DNA of 64,000 nt. Origin: Bacteroidota bacterium (GTDB lineage Bacteria; Bacteroidota; Bacteroidia; AKYH767-A; OLB10). The notes under the pieces are model-generated. The model was given only the letters and a program-made list of their open reading frames with translations, did not search any database and was not told where the DNA came from. This document shows positions 26,682-36,075 of the stretch, one piece after another. Both the position numbers and the translations under genes were made by a program. The stretch is from NCBI GenBank assembly GCA_016713925.1, contig JADJOH010000007.1:731501-795500 (forward strand), given 5' to 3'. Position 1 is the first letter of the stretch; each line of letters opens with the position of its first letter.

Positions 26682-27407
26682 TTAATTATCTTTTAAATCC
26701 ATATTTGTTGATGTGTGTTGGTGTGAATTATACAAATCAATGTAATACCCTATAAGGAAAAAGTCCCTTCCTGTTTCATCGTTTATTTTGTAATCAAATT
26801 GCTGAAGATATCCGATTTGAAGAGTTGTGTTTGCAGAAGGTTTATAGTTAAAGCTGAATAAAAGCCTGTTTCTTTCAAAGTAGGGTTCATTGTTGGTGAA
26901 GAAGATTTCATTGCTGGCATTCATTTGAAAAGGTCTGTAATTATTTATTTCTTCACCAAAAGGCAAAGATATACCAAACCTGTATCTGAATCGATTACGG
27001 TACCCGTTACTTGTGAATCGCGATTCATATCTATAACGCTGCTCAATTTTTAATTTTCCTATGGATTGAAACAGGACTGCCTGCGGCCAGATTCTGAATT
27101 CGTCGTTGTTTTTAGGCAATGCAAAATTCCCGCCTTCTTTATAGGTCTGGTAACTACCGGCGCCAATGGTCAGGGCGAGGCTCTTGTTTATTTTATAATT
27201 TACTCCGCCTTTGTATTCATAGTAGTGAAAGTTGTTGTAAAATTTTAAGGAACGTATTTGGGCTTCTCCAAAAACGCTCCATGTTTCATTCACAGTGTAT
27301 TTTAAATTCAGGATATTCCAACTCCCTAAATCATTCCGTTGAGCCCTACATGGGCCGACAAAAACGAAAAGGAGACTTGTTAATGCTATTGTCTTTCGCA
27401 TGTTCAT
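26682..27407 (-). CDS. DUF2490 outer-membrane beta-barrel-like protein
   Basis: 241 residues: a signal peptide (to about 22, GPCRAQ) and a series of alternating amphipathic strands with aromatic girdles (TWSVFGEAQIRSLKFYNNFHY, KIEQRYRYESRF, YRNRFRYRFGISLPF, TTLQIGYLQQFDYKI), as in DUF2490. It begins 4 bp after the tolC stop codon, so it is the last gene of the ABC-HlyD-TolC operon. It is probably an outer-membrane porin-like accessory to the exporter; its function is unknown in the family. Start could be Met3. Confidence 0.82.
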   Translation of the reverse strand: MNMRKTIALTSLLFVFVGPCRAQRNDLGSWNILNLKYTVNETWSVFGEAQIRSLKFYNNFHYYEYKGGVNYKINKSLALTIGAGSYQTYKEGGNFALPKNNDEFRIWPQAVLFQSIGKLKIEQRYRYESRFTSNGYRNRFRYRFGISLPFGEEINNYRPFQMNASNEIFFTNNEPYFERNRLLFSFNYKPSANTTLQIGYLQQFDYKINDETGRDFFLIGYYIDLYNSHQHTSTNMDLKDN

Positions 27408-27411
27408 ATAT

Positions 27412-28812
27412 TTACTTTAGCATACCCGCACTCCATTGAAGTAAATAGATGGTCTTGTAGTAGTATGTTTTGAGCTCGATCATTTTGCGTTGGGATTCAA
27501 GTACCTTAGTTTCCCGCGCGTTGATTAAGAATAATGAACTTTCTCCATTTTGAAATAAGGTCTCTTCAGCTTTAAGTAGCTTTTCATAGTTGGAAAGCAT
27601 GCTACGTTGAAGTTTGACCTGTTCTTTTAGAGTTGTAAATTCGTTGAAATAATTTTTAACTTTTAAATCAATAGTTAAAGATTTCTGACTTTGAGCAATT
27701 TGTGTAGCTTCAATATTCAATTTTGCCTTTTTATATTCTCCTCTTCCTAGTGAGAAAAGGGCAGGTATTTCAAGTTTAAAACCATATTGATAGTTGTTTT
27801 GAAACCATAAACCTTCAGAATTGTAGGCATAGTAATCTTTGCTCAGTCGGTTATATTTAAAATCAAGTCGAGGGAGAAGTTCCTGAAATTTCAATTTTTT
27901 ATCTGTGTCCAGGATTGCCAGTTTTTGATCATACAATTGCAATTCCGGATGAAATTCGCGTGCTGTAGCCAATAGTTGATCTAAATCCGGATTAAAATTT
28001 TGAATGTTACTTTCGTTATCCCAGCCTTGTTGAGGAATAATTCTTTCCGGTAACTGATAGGGTATATCATTGGCTTGCCATAGGTATACACTTAACTCTA
28101 ATCCCTGTTGGAGGAATCGTAACCAACTTTCGTTTTTTTGAAATTCAAAAGTTTGATACTGTGTCATTGCTTCTATCGTATCAATGGCCGGACGTTCTCC
28201 ATTTTGAAATGTTTTTTTTACCATTTCAAATCGCTGCTTACTTATTTCATAATTATTCTCAACTATTTTATATGATTGATAGGCGTTCACCCATTCCCAA
28301 TATTTGGAAGCAGCTTCCATCAAAATATTGTTTACAATGGCTTGCTGTTCTACCACAGCCATATCTTTGTATAGTTTAGCTTGTTTAAGATATGCTCTGC
28401 GTTTATCTATTATCAGATTCTTCAGTAAGGGAACACTTAATCCTATATAACTCGATTCACCTGTCGTTTCAGATGGGTCAATCCTGTTCCCGGTAAGGTT
28501 TTCGATACCGGCGAAAACTTCAATGCCAAACCATGTCGGTAGGGTAAGGCTTGGATTTGTATAGTCGTAATAGGTTACATTTTCTAATTTTTTATTCGAA
28601 ACAATAGCTCCGATGATAGGATTAAAAGCTCCTCTTGCAATGGTAATTTCAGCATCGGATTTTTTGATTTGAAGGTTGGCCTGTTTTACTGTGGGATGAT
28701 ATTGCCTTACAATTTGTAAAACTTGCTCGACGTTAAGTGTGGCACTATCATCTTGTGCGTAGAGTGCTTGCGAACAAATAGAAATGATAAAATAAATTAA
28801 AAATTTCCTCAT
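27412..28812 (-). CDS. TolC-family outer-membrane efflux protein
   Basis: 466 residues with signal peptide (MRKFLIYFIISICSQALYAQ) and the two repeated outer-membrane efflux (OEP) halves: long alpha-helical hairpins (VLQIVRQYHPTVKQANLQIK, KAKLNIEATQIAQSQKSLTI) with beta segments between (YIGLSVPLLKNLI, FKLEIPALFSLGRG). It would form the trimeric channel across the outer membrane. Overlaps HlyD by 4 bases and precedes the DUF2490 gene by 4 bp. Confidence 0.9.
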   Translation of the reverse strand: MRKFLIYFIISICSQALYAQDDSATLNVEQVLQIVRQYHPTVKQANLQIKKSDAEITIARGAFNPIIGAIVSNKKLENVTYYDYTNPSLTLPTWFGIEVFAGIENLTGNRIDPSETTGESSYIGLSVPLLKNLIIDKRRAYLKQAKLYKDMAVVEQQAIVNNILMEAASKYWEWVNAYQSYKIVENNYEISKQRFEMVKKTFQNGERPAIDTIEAMTQYQTFEFQKNESWLRFLQQGLELSVYLWQANDIPYQLPERIIPQQGWDNESNIQNFNPDLDQLLATAREFHPELQLYDQKLAILDTDKKLKFQELLPRLDFKYNRLSKDYYAYNSEGLWFQNNYQYGFKLEIPALFSLGRGEYKKAKLNIEATQIAQSQKSLTIDLKVKNYFNEFTTLKEQVKLQRSMLSNYEKLLKAEETLFQNGESSLFLINARETKVLESQRKMIELKTYYYKTIYLLQWSAGMLK

Positions 28813-30128
28813 TTTAATTCACTTTTTGTTTTGACGTCTGGTACATAAAAATCAGGAGGAAATCCATTAATGTTTCGCCACAACTCATACCAAACAGGGA
28901 CATCTTTCAAAAGTAAAATCCCATGAGTACCGTTGCCGATTCTTAACTGATCGGGCCATTTTTTTTCTGAATTGTCTTCTGCGACCAAAACCCTGTACAG
29001 CCCATTTTCTCCAATATTATTTTCTACGAAGATCACTTTACCGGAAAAGGTACCATAACTATTTCTCGGCCAACCACTGAATATAATGGCAGGGAATCCA
29101 TCAAAAGTAAATCGCACCGATTGCCCGATATTGACGAGCGGGAGATCCATAGGTTGTATATACATTTCTACTGCATAGTCTACTCTTTTTGGTACAATCA
29201 TCGCAATGGTTTCACCATCTTTAAGTATTTCCCCGATTCCGGACTTATTGGCTTGAACAATCTGACCATCCTGAGGAGCGGTAACGATATACATACCATT
29301 TCGAATCGTATAATTACTCAATTGATTTTCCAACTTGGCAACTTCGCCTTGAGTTGAGGCAATTTGACTTAAATTCTGAAATTTTTCACCTTCGGCTTTG
29401 TTTATTTTTTCTGTATATTCTTGTTCTGCGCTATTTTGTTCTAATCGAATATTTATAAGTTCTTGCTTTGTTTGAGCTATTTTATTTTCAGTAGTTAATT
29501 TTTTAGCAATGGCATTTTGAAATTGAATGTTTCTTTGTTGCAATTGCGTTTGGGAAACCAGTCCTTCATCAAACATTTTTAACTGTCGTTCGTATTGGTT
29601 TTCGAGAAGTTGTTTTTCGTTTTCGTTAGCTATTAATTCCGCTTTTTCACCCTCGAGTTTATTATTTAGTTGAATTAATTTGTTTTTTAACTGTTCTATT
29701 TTTAGTTTTTTTGCCTGGATTAAATTTCCAATTTGCATTTCGGTGGCCTTTACCTTACCTTCATAAAATCCAATACTGACTTTTTTGGCCTCAACCTGAG
29801 TTTGTGTCCGGCTCAATAAATTGGGATCAAGATATTCTTCTTTGATTTCAGTTAAAATTAATATGGTATCCCCTTTTTTAATTATATCCCCTTCTTTAAT
29901 GAACCATTTGTCAATTTTACCCGGTATGGGAGAGTTGATCTTTTGAGGTCGGTTTTCCTGCTTTAAAGTCGTTATGCTTCCATTGGATTTTATGTTTTGT
30001 GTCCATGGTAGAAACAAAATAAGCGCAAGTGCGGTCATACTAAACCAGAAGTAGTATTTTATTCTACTTTGGTGATGAATTTCAAAAATTTCATCGAATG
30101 ACTTCAAAGGTATTTTGTACTTATTCAT
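28809..30128 (-). CDS. HlyD-family membrane fusion protein
   Basis: 439 residues: N-terminal TM (about 27-43), a biotinyl-lipoyl-like domain (INSPIPGKIDKWFIKEGDIIKKGDTI), a long coiled-coil (about 105-270, rich in Lys/Glu/Gln), and return lipoyl and beta-barrel parts (APQDGQIVQANKSGIGEIL). It bridges the inner-membrane ABC transporter to TolC. The 439-residue length fits type I secretion / HlyD rather than RND adaptors. Overlaps both neighbours by 4 bases, so the stoichiometry is probably translationally coupled. Confidence 0.92.
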   Translation of the reverse strand: MNKYKIPLKSFDEIFEIHHQSRIKYYFWFSMTALALILFLPWTQNIKSNGSITTLKQENRPQKINSPIPGKIDKWFIKEGDIIKKGDTILILTEIKEEYLDPNLLSRTQTQVEAKKVSIGFYEGKVKATEMQIGNLIQAKKLKIEQLKNKLIQLNNKLEGEKAELIANENEKQLLENQYERQLKMFDEGLVSQTQLQQRNIQFQNAIAKKLTTENKIAQTKQELINIRLEQNSAEQEYTEKINKAEGEKFQNLSQIASTQGEVAKLENQLSNYTIRNGMYIVTAPQDGQIVQANKSGIGEILKDGETIAMIVPKRVDYAVEMYIQPMDLPLVNIGQSVRFTFDGFPAIIFSGWPRNSYGTFSGKVIFVENNIGENGLYRVLVAEDNSEKKWPDQLRIGNGTHGILLLKDVPVWYELWRNINGFPPDFYVPDVKTKSELK

Positions 30129-31783
30129 TTTTCTATTTTATTAATACTCCCATTGGAGATAGTATAATGGATATCACACTTTTTAATAAACTCTTTGTCA
30201 TTGGTTGAGATCACAACTGTTTTTTCCTTGCCAAGGCTGAGTAAATAGTGCTGAAGATTTTGTTTCGTTTCTTCATCAAACTGCAGCCAGGGTTCTTCTA
30301 ATACAAGTAAAACCGGGTTGTTTATTAACGCCCTTAAAAGTAATATTTTTCTTATAGTCGTAGAAGGGAGTTTCCTGCCCATAGGGTCAATCATAGATTC
30401 AAATGAATCCGGAAAAAAGGAAATGAAATTCTCCAGCCCGGATTTCTTTGCTATTTCCATGATGTGTTCAATCGAAGTTTCGTTTCGTCCCAAAGTTATA
30501 TTTTCGTAAAGTGTGCCTTCAAATATATCCTGGTCATATAAAAATATACCCATTTGAGACCTTAGGCTTTCGAATGAATAGTTTTTAAGTGGAAGATCGT
30601 TGAATTGAATCGATCCTTTGAAATCCATGTAACTTCCGGTAAGTAATTTAAGAAAAGTGGATTTGCCACTATTTTCTTCACCGGATATGCACGTCACTGC
30701 TTTTGCCGGTATTTTTAAGGAAACATCCTGGAATATTTCTTTTTTTTCTGAGTAGGAGAATGTCATATTACTCATTGTAATATTTAATTCTTTTGATGTA
30801 AGAATAAGTTTGCCTTCCTTTTCATTTGGAAATTCTAATACCCGATTTATTTTTAACATCCCGGTTATTACATCATAAACATATTCGAGGCTGGTAATTA
30901 ATTTTTCCATCGCTCCTATAATGGTTAAAATAACGATTTCTGCGGCGACAAACTGACCTATGTTTATCTTTTGATTAAATAAGAGGCTAGTGCCCAGGAT
31001 AAGCATGATTGCGGTTATCGCTACTTTCAGGAATACAAGTGATTTGAATTGGAATAGTAAGACCGAAAAGTGGGATTTTCGCGATGTGATATATTCTAAT
31101 AGTTTTCTGTCAGTTTTTATTAAATTCAGATGACTTCCCTGACTATATTTAAATGATTTAATTACTCGTCCTAACTCTTCGAGCCAGGCTATTACATCGT
31201 ATTTATTATTGCTCTCATTAATGCTCGTTTCTATTCCTTTTCTGCCGGTTATTTTGAATATTGTCCATAAAATGGCAATGAGCAGCAGTGATGATATTAA
31301 AAATAAAGAATGATAGAGGGAAAGAAGTACTAACCCAAATATAATTTGGATGGTAGCGGCCGGTATTTCTATCAATAGCTTGGATACACCTTTTTGAATA
31401 TTAATTGTTTCAAAAAAATGGTTTATTTTTTCCGGTAAATAATACTGATCTGCTTTTTTTAGATCCATATTTGGAATTTTCTCAGCAAATTCAAATGCGA
31501 AATTCACAAAAATTTTCTGCTGAATCTTTTCAATGATTTTCATTTGTCGGATTTGAAGATAACCCACAATCAATACCGCCAAAATGATTATAAAAATTAG
31601 TACATATACAGATGTTACCATGGTAGCACCTAAAACAAACCCAAGAATAGCCTGTATGCCCAGGGGAAGGCTTAATTGAATTAAACCACTTAGAATTGCA
31701 TAAAAATAGATCGCAGTAATGTCGCTGCGTTCTAATTTTAAATGCTTAATTAATCCTCTGGTACTTGTTACCTCTTCTTTCAT
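30125..31783 (-). CDS. ABC exporter-like membrane ATPase with degenerate motifs
   Basis: 552 residues from the ATG at 31783 (MKEEVTSTRGLIKHL). The ATG at 31801 lies only about 10 bp from a candidate -7 box and is less likely. Six TM helices (about 20-300) precede a nucleotide-binding domain. The P-loop is GEENSGKST (fourth position N, not G), the signature is LPSTTIRK instead of LSGGQ, Walker B reads LLVLEEP (D to E), and the H-loop region is VVISTND with no His. No C39 peptidase domain. It resembles the type I secretion ABC family, but ATP hydrolysis is doubtful. First gene of the operon with HlyD and TolC. Confidence 0.85.
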   Translation of the reverse strand: MKEEVTSTRGLIKHLKLERSDITAIYFYAILSGLIQLSLPLGIQAILGFVLGATMVTSVYVLIFIIILAVLIVGYLQIRQMKIIEKIQQKIFVNFAFEFAEKIPNMDLKKADQYYLPEKINHFFETINIQKGVSKLLIEIPAATIQIIFGLVLLSLYHSLFLISSLLLIAILWTIFKITGRKGIETSINESNNKYDVIAWLEELGRVIKSFKYSQGSHLNLIKTDRKLLEYITSRKSHFSVLLFQFKSLVFLKVAITAIMLILGTSLLFNQKINIGQFVAAEIVILTIIGAMEKLITSLEYVYDVITGMLKINRVLEFPNEKEGKLILTSKELNITMSNMTFSYSEKKEIFQDVSLKIPAKAVTCISGEENSGKSTFLKLLTGSYMDFKGSIQFNDLPLKNYSFESLRSQMGIFLYDQDIFEGTLYENITLGRNETSIEHIMEIAKKSGLENFISFFPDSFESMIDPMGRKLPSTTIRKILLLRALINNPVLLVLEEPWLQFDEETKQNLQHYLLSLGKEKTVVISTNDKEFIKKCDIHYTISNGSINKIEK

Positions 31784-31810
31784 ATTTCTGAACGGAACCA
31801 TTTAAAGCTG

Positions 31811-31849
31811 CAAAGTTACATATACTTTTACAATAGTTAGTATTACTAT
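31811..31849. promoter_or_regulatory. Candidate promoter and TetR operator of the exporter operon
   Basis: On the minus strand TAACTTTG (31818-31811) fits the TAnnTTTG -7 element for the exporter operon. ATAGT (31833-31837) and ACTAT (31845-31849) form an inverted repeat with a 7-bp spacer, 14 bp upstream, where a repressor would cover the -33 region. On the plus strand TATTTTTG (31910-31917) is a candidate -7 for the TetR gene. No TTTG -33 at ideal spacing was found for either. Confidence 0.45.
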
Positions 31850-31938
31850 CATGAAAATTAGATTAATATCATTATTTTATTGTTTTACTATATTTTAAGG
31901 GTTTTTTACTATTTTTGCCAAAAACAGAGTTCATATAG

Positions 31939-32610
31939 ATGGATTTCCATGTTAGATTTGATATCAGCGACAAATTGTATTTGCGTAACCCTGAAGGGAG
32001 CGAATTGGGGAAACTCATTGTTCAAAAAGCAATCAACTTGATATTTGACATTGGTTTTGAACAGTTTACCTTTAAGAAATTGGCGGTCGAATCGAATTGC
32101 ACAGAAGCATCTATCTATCGTTATTTTGAAAATAAACACCGGCTGTTATTATACATTCTCAGTTGGTATTGGAACTACATGGAGTTTCTTGTCAATTTCA
32201 AAATAATGAACATTAATGATAGTAAAGAGAAGTTAAAGGTTGTTATTCAATTACTTACACAAGACTTATCCGTAGAGTTCGGTAACATTGAATACAATAC
32301 CCATTATTTAAATCAAATTGTTATTGCAGAAAGTGGTAAAGGGTACATGATAAAAGATGTTTCGGAATTAAATAGTAATGAAGTGTTTAAGCCTTACAAG
32401 GATTTATGTGCAACGATAGCCTCAATAATTTCTGATTATAATCCTAACTACGAGTTTCCTCATTCCCTAAGCACGACCATAATCGAAGCCTCACACCAGC
32501 AACAATTTTTCAGTAAAAATTTACCTCGACTTACCGATGTGAATACCGTTAAGAAACCTGATTTTATAAAATTGTTTTTGGAGGATATGGTATTTAAAAT
32601 TCTCGGTTAA
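31939..32610 (+). CDS. TetR/AcrR-family regulator
   Basis: 223 residues. The N-terminal TetR helix-turn-helix lies at about residues 25-75 (FDIGFEQFTFKKLAVESNC, EASIYRYFENKHRLLLYIL). The C-terminal ligand/dimer domain is not similar to any named subgroup that can be recognised. It is divergent from the exporter operon across a 155-bp spacer, the usual arrangement for a local repressor of an efflux system whose ligand it senses. Confidence 0.9.
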   Translation: MDFHVRFDISDKLYLRNPEGSELGKLIVQKAINLIFDIGFEQFTFKKLAVESNCTEASIYRYFENKHRLLLYILSWYWNYMEFLVNFKIMNINDSKEKLKVVIQLLTQDLSVEFGNIEYNTHYLNQIVIAESGKGYMIKDVSELNSNEVFKPYKDLCATIASIISDYNPNYEFPHSLSTTIIEASHQQQFFSKNLPRLTDVNTVKKPDFIKLFLEDMVFKILG

Positions 32611-32674
32611 TGGAATAAAAAAATGAGGAGAGTTTAAAACCGGATCACTGAGTTGATGTTACGTCAAAGATTGT

Positions 32675-33169
32675 TTAATAGCTTATAATTTGTTGATTGG
32701 TCATAGAGGAAAGCATTTTTTTTAAAAGAACAATTTGGCCCAGATGATAATAACTATGCTCAATAAGTCCATCAATGTTTCGCTGATAGTTTCCATATTT
32801 AACATCTATAAATACCTGTTGCATTTGTTTTTCTGACATTACTTCGATAAGTGAAGCGAATTCTTCAGCATCTCTCCAGAATTTATTTAAAAACAGCTCC
32901 CATTCTGTTTGTGTGCATATCGAAGGGAATTCAAAACTGAACCTATCATTAATTTCTAACTGTCCTCCTTTTAAAACGTTCTTAACTCCGGCAATGTAAT
33001 AATGTATATGTTGTGCAAGTACTGCAATAGAGTTTAATGGGCCTATTGTGGACACTGCTTTTTTCAGGCTAAGGTCGGACAACTGGCTCTTGTAATTGGT
33101 ATTGGCTATCCAGGTTCCATTCAGGAAAACTTCTTTAAATCGCTTAGCAGTTTGTTGGGAATTTGTCAT
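32675..33169 (-). CDS. DinB-like (DUF1572/YfiT-type) four-helix protein
   Basis: 164 residues, all alpha. The DinB-fold metal-site pattern is visible: a first His in VLAQHIHYYIAGVKNVL and the C-terminal HSYYHLGQIVLLKKML, with two His in the last helix. The superfamily holds thiol-dependent metal enzymes and proteins of unknown role. It is the first of several small minus-strand single-domain genes in the 32.7-37.1 kb stretch. Confidence 0.78.
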   Translation of the reverse strand: MTNSQQTAKRFKEVFLNGTWIANTNYKSQLSDLSLKKAVSTIGPLNSIAVLAQHIHYYIAGVKNVLKGGQLEINDRFSFEFPSICTQTEWELFLNKFWRDAEEFASLIEVMSEKQMQQVFIDVKYGNYQRNIDGLIEHSYYHLGQIVLLKKMLSSMTNQQIISY

Positions 33170-33280
33170 ACTCGTTATATGGAATTATGTTTAGGATGAG
33201 TTTGAAAAATAGTTGTGAATTTAGAATTTGAGCTGGATTTTCAATGGATGGTTGATGGCTGATAATGATATGAAGCTCCT

Positions 33281-33643
33281 TTAGCAGCGCAGTATTTTCT
33301 CCATTTTCCTGCCCTTGGCTAATTCATCCACTAACTTATCCAGATAGCGAACTTTCTTTGTCAATGCATTGTCTATTTCCTCTATGCGATAGCCGCAAAT
33401 CATCCCGGTAATTAAATGTGCATCAGGGTTAATTTTAGCGCGTTGAAAGAAGGATTCTAAAGTCACTTTTTCTTGTATTAACTCCTGAATTTTCTGGTCA
33501 TTGAAGCCGGTAAGCCATTCAATTACTTCATGCAATTCTTTAATTGAACGCCCCTTCTTTTCCACTTTGGCCAGATAAAGAGGATAGACAGAGGCAAAGG
33601 TCATTTTTGCAATTCGCTCATGATGTTTGGAATCGGTGTTCAT
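33281..33643 (-). CDS. DUF2200 family protein
   Basis: 120 residues matching the DUF2200 pattern throughout: HERIAKMTFASVYPLYLAKVEKKGR, ELHEVIEWLTGF, and INPDAHLITGMICGYRIEEI. Soluble, length as in the family, function unknown. It lies 22 bp upstream of... the next gene in map order is the DUF1801 gene at 33666, which precedes it in transcription, so the two may share an mRNA. Confidence 0.88.
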   Translation of the reverse strand: MNTDSKHHERIAKMTFASVYPLYLAKVEKKGRSIKELHEVIEWLTGFNDQKIQELIQEKVTLESFFQRAKINPDAHLITGMICGYRIEEIDNALTKKVRYLDKLVDELAKGRKMEKILRC

Positions 33644-33665
33644 ATGTCGGATTTTTGCATTAGAA

Positions 33666-34058
33666 TTATTTCAACTTCAAGAGTTGTCCTTTTCTTTTCA
33701 CAATGTTTTTATAATCCCATTGAATTTCCTTTGACTTTTTCAACCAGCGTTTGAGTATTTTCGCGTCTATTTGCTCAACTGAAGTATAAATTATAGAGGC
33801 ATCCTTAAATTTTTTCCCAATTATATTTAATTCTTCTTCATCAAAATCTACCCCACTCCAAAACATTAATCGTAGTCCCGCCTTTTGTTTACTGAATCCG
33901 ACAATAGGATTTCCATCTAAAAACCAAACGGGATGAGCATGCCAGATTTTGCTTTCTGCTTTTATCAGCACATCATCGATAACTTTCGCCAGAATGCTGC
34001 AAATAGCTATATCGTCATTTGATTGTTGAGCGATATAATTTTGTATTTCTAGGTTCAT
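33666..34058 (-). CDS. DUF1801 domain protein
   Basis: 130 residues. The DUF1801 / YdhG-like core is seen in ESKIWHAHPVWFLDGNPIVGFSKQKAG and LRLMFWSGVDFDEEEL. The fold resembles frataxin-like (Fra) iron chaperones, though the metal role is not established for this branch. The basic tail (KRKGQLLKLK) is usual. It is followed 22 bp later by DUF2200. Confidence 0.8.
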   Translation of the reverse strand: MNLEIQNYIAQQSNDDIAICSILAKVIDDVLIKAESKIWHAHPVWFLDGNPIVGFSKQKAGLRLMFWSGVDFDEEELNIIGKKFKDASIIYTSVEQIDAKILKRWLKKSKEIQWDYKNIVKRKGQLLKLK

Positions 34059-34289
34059 TTACCTTTGGTTGATTTGTCTGGGTTGCAGGTAATGCAGGAA
34101 GATAATCCGTATTAGATGAAAGAGTATTCAAGTATACAAAATTTAAAATTAATTTTCAATTCTCCAAATTTTACCTTGTGGCTAAAAGCAAATGTCTGTT
34201 TTTCAAGTGGGCGTAATCATATTTTGTCTGGATTTCTGCAGATTTTAGAATTGGGAAACAATGTTCAACGCGTTGTTTCTGATAGGTTA

Positions 34290-35231
34290 TTATTCAAAAA
34301 GACCTTTCGCCCATTGAATTAAATCAACCGGGTCAACAATGGACCATGAATGTGGATGCCGTTGTCCATTTGATCGATAGCCTGTCTGAAATGTTTGTAT
34401 AAATTCAGCTTTGGTATTTCCCATTAAAACTAATCGATTAATTAGTTCTGCAGTTACTTCATAATTTGAACGGTGCACTGTTTGATTACGATTTTTTATT
34501 CTCCAGGCAATGTCCACATCGTGATAAGTTCTCACAGCGATGTTCTTTAAATACTTTTCGTTTTGACCATATTCCTTGTTCATGCTGAAAGCCGTTAATT
34601 TGCCATAGGTGGAAATATTTTCTCGTGGTATACCATAATCATCATTTATGTGTTTAATTGCTCTGACGGCCTCTTCAACAGCAAGTTCAGAGTATTTGTT
34701 TTCTTTACTGTCTTCTAATTGCTCATAAATTGTAAATATGTCAATGGGAGAATCAACAGTAAATATACCTTTCGGTTGAATGGGGAAGCGATCAGGAAAT
34801 TCATAGCAAAGTTCTACATAGCGCATGGCAATCATTCCACCTGCAGAAAATCCTCCAAAAACAAATGTATTTTTATTTACTTTGTATCTGGCTAAAACAT
34901 CTTCAATGATTTTGGTTATTTTGGTTGTGGTTATGGAATCGGCGTATAATTTATTGCCGCCTGCAATAAATAGGGTTAAAATATTATTCGAGTATGCAGT
35001 AGTGTGTATTTTGGTTTCAGGAGGCGAATCCTCTGGAATCTGTCCGAAGCCGGCTAAGAGTACCAGTGCGCCGGAAATAGAGTCCATGTTTTGCGGTTCT
35101 ACAACTAAATAGTAGCCACTGAAGATATCTTTTTCGTCTATAATGATTTTTTTAATCGTCTGTGCATCTGACTTTATAAAGGAAAGCAGGACGATCATTA
35201 GAATATTTATTACTGTCGTTTTTATTTTCAT
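34290..35231 (-). CDS. Secreted alpha/beta hydrolase
   Basis: 313 residues from the Met at 35231 (MKIKTTVINILMIVLLSFIKSDAQ), whose signal peptide is clear; an in-frame ATG 36 bases upstream is less likely. The nucleophile elbow is GFSAGG (FVFGGFSAGGMIAMRYVELC), the acid is probably in the FTVDSP or TYHDVDI segments, and the catalytic His probably lies in RHPHSWSIVD. Likely a periplasmic esterase or peptidase-like hydrolase; substrate unknown. Confidence 0.82.
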   Translation of the reverse strand: MKIKTTVINILMIVLLSFIKSDAQTIKKIIIDEKDIFSGYYLVVEPQNMDSISGALVLLAGFGQIPEDSPPETKIHTTAYSNNILTLFIAGGNKLYADSITTTKITKIIEDVLARYKVNKNTFVFGGFSAGGMIAMRYVELCYEFPDRFPIQPKGIFTVDSPIDIFTIYEQLEDSKENKYSELAVEEAVRAIKHINDDYGIPRENISTYGKLTAFSMNKEYGQNEKYLKNIAVRTYHDVDIAWRIKNRNQTVHRSNYEVTAELINRLVLMGNTKAEFIQTFQTGYRSNGQRHPHSWSIVDPVDLIQWAKGLFE

Positions 35232-35427
35232 GGGTCTTTTTCTTTTTAAGGAATTGATGATCTCCATTCAAAATATGTTTATTAAATTTCTGGTGATCAT
35301 GAAGTGGGTGAAGGCTTTTTCCGCAGGTTGACTTTCTGGAATTTACTAATAGAAGTCAGAAGATTATTATTTATTGATTTTAAGTCCGGTTGTGCTACTC
35401 ATTTCTGACATTAAATGGAAATGCATC

Positions 35428-35904
35428 TCATTTTAATTTTACAGGTATCCAAATTTCTTCTTCTGATGTGGGGTCGTTGTTTTTGTATTTTTCGCCTAAC
35501 ACTTCAAAATGTGGCCTGGCGTCTAAGACGTACTCTGAATTAGGTATCCATATTCCGTATATATATTGATAAATATAGGAAACTTCACTTGATCCTTTGT
35601 AGTCAAAAACTGCATAAAGTCCTCCGGGTAAAATAAATTTTTCCATTCCGGGAGGTATGCTATTAAAGTTGGCAACTTCTATTGTTGCCCACCTTTCAAA
35701 TTCATTTGTAGGTTTAAAATTTGTAAAATGATTAGTGGTATATACGGCCACCGAAATTAAGTCGCTATTGATATTATTTATAATCTCCTTTCGTTTTGGC
35801 ATAAAAGTTTTCCAAAGTTCAGCAACTTTTAAATTGCTTAAACTCATTGATAATCGAATTCCGATTAACTTCTTTTCAGAAGATGTTTCTATTCTTGGTG
35901 TCAT
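35428..35904 (-). CDS. GyrI-like effector-binding domain protein
   Basis: 158 residues forming a stand-alone GyrI-like / AraC effector-binding (BmrR-type) domain. Signature pieces are KLIGIRLSMSLSN, ELWKTFMPKRKEI, ISVAVYTTNHF, WATIEVANFNSIPPGMEKF and GGLYAVFDYKGS. No DNA-binding domain is attached, so it may bind small molecules or act as a hydrolase as some GyrI-like proteins do. Confidence 0.85.
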   Translation of the reverse strand: MTPRIETSSEKKLIGIRLSMSLSNLKVAELWKTFMPKRKEIINNINSDLISVAVYTTNHFTNFKPTNEFERWATIEVANFNSIPPGMEKFILPGGLYAVFDYKGSSEVSYIYQYIYGIWIPNSEYVLDARPHFEVLGEKYKNNDPTSEEEIWIPVKLK

Positions 35905-36075
35905 TGTTCGAAATTAGCAGGATAGGATTAATGTTCATTCTAACCGGTTTAAAGCAGTGAAAATAATTGCATCCCTTCTTTCTGTTATCGTTGAATGAAA
36001 TATTTCTGACTTTTATAATTGTTTACTACAAATATCCATTAGAAGTTTGTTTCTAATTTACTGTAATGAGCTCTT

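Noticed and set aside
31783..31801. ATG at 31801 as ABC gene start
   Set aside because: Too close to the candidate -7 box; ATG 31783 begins the better-supported protein.
34116..34322. Small plus-strand ORF in the 34.1-34.3 kb spacer
   Set aside because: No start-region signal or recognisable protein; it overlaps the hydrolase 3' end.
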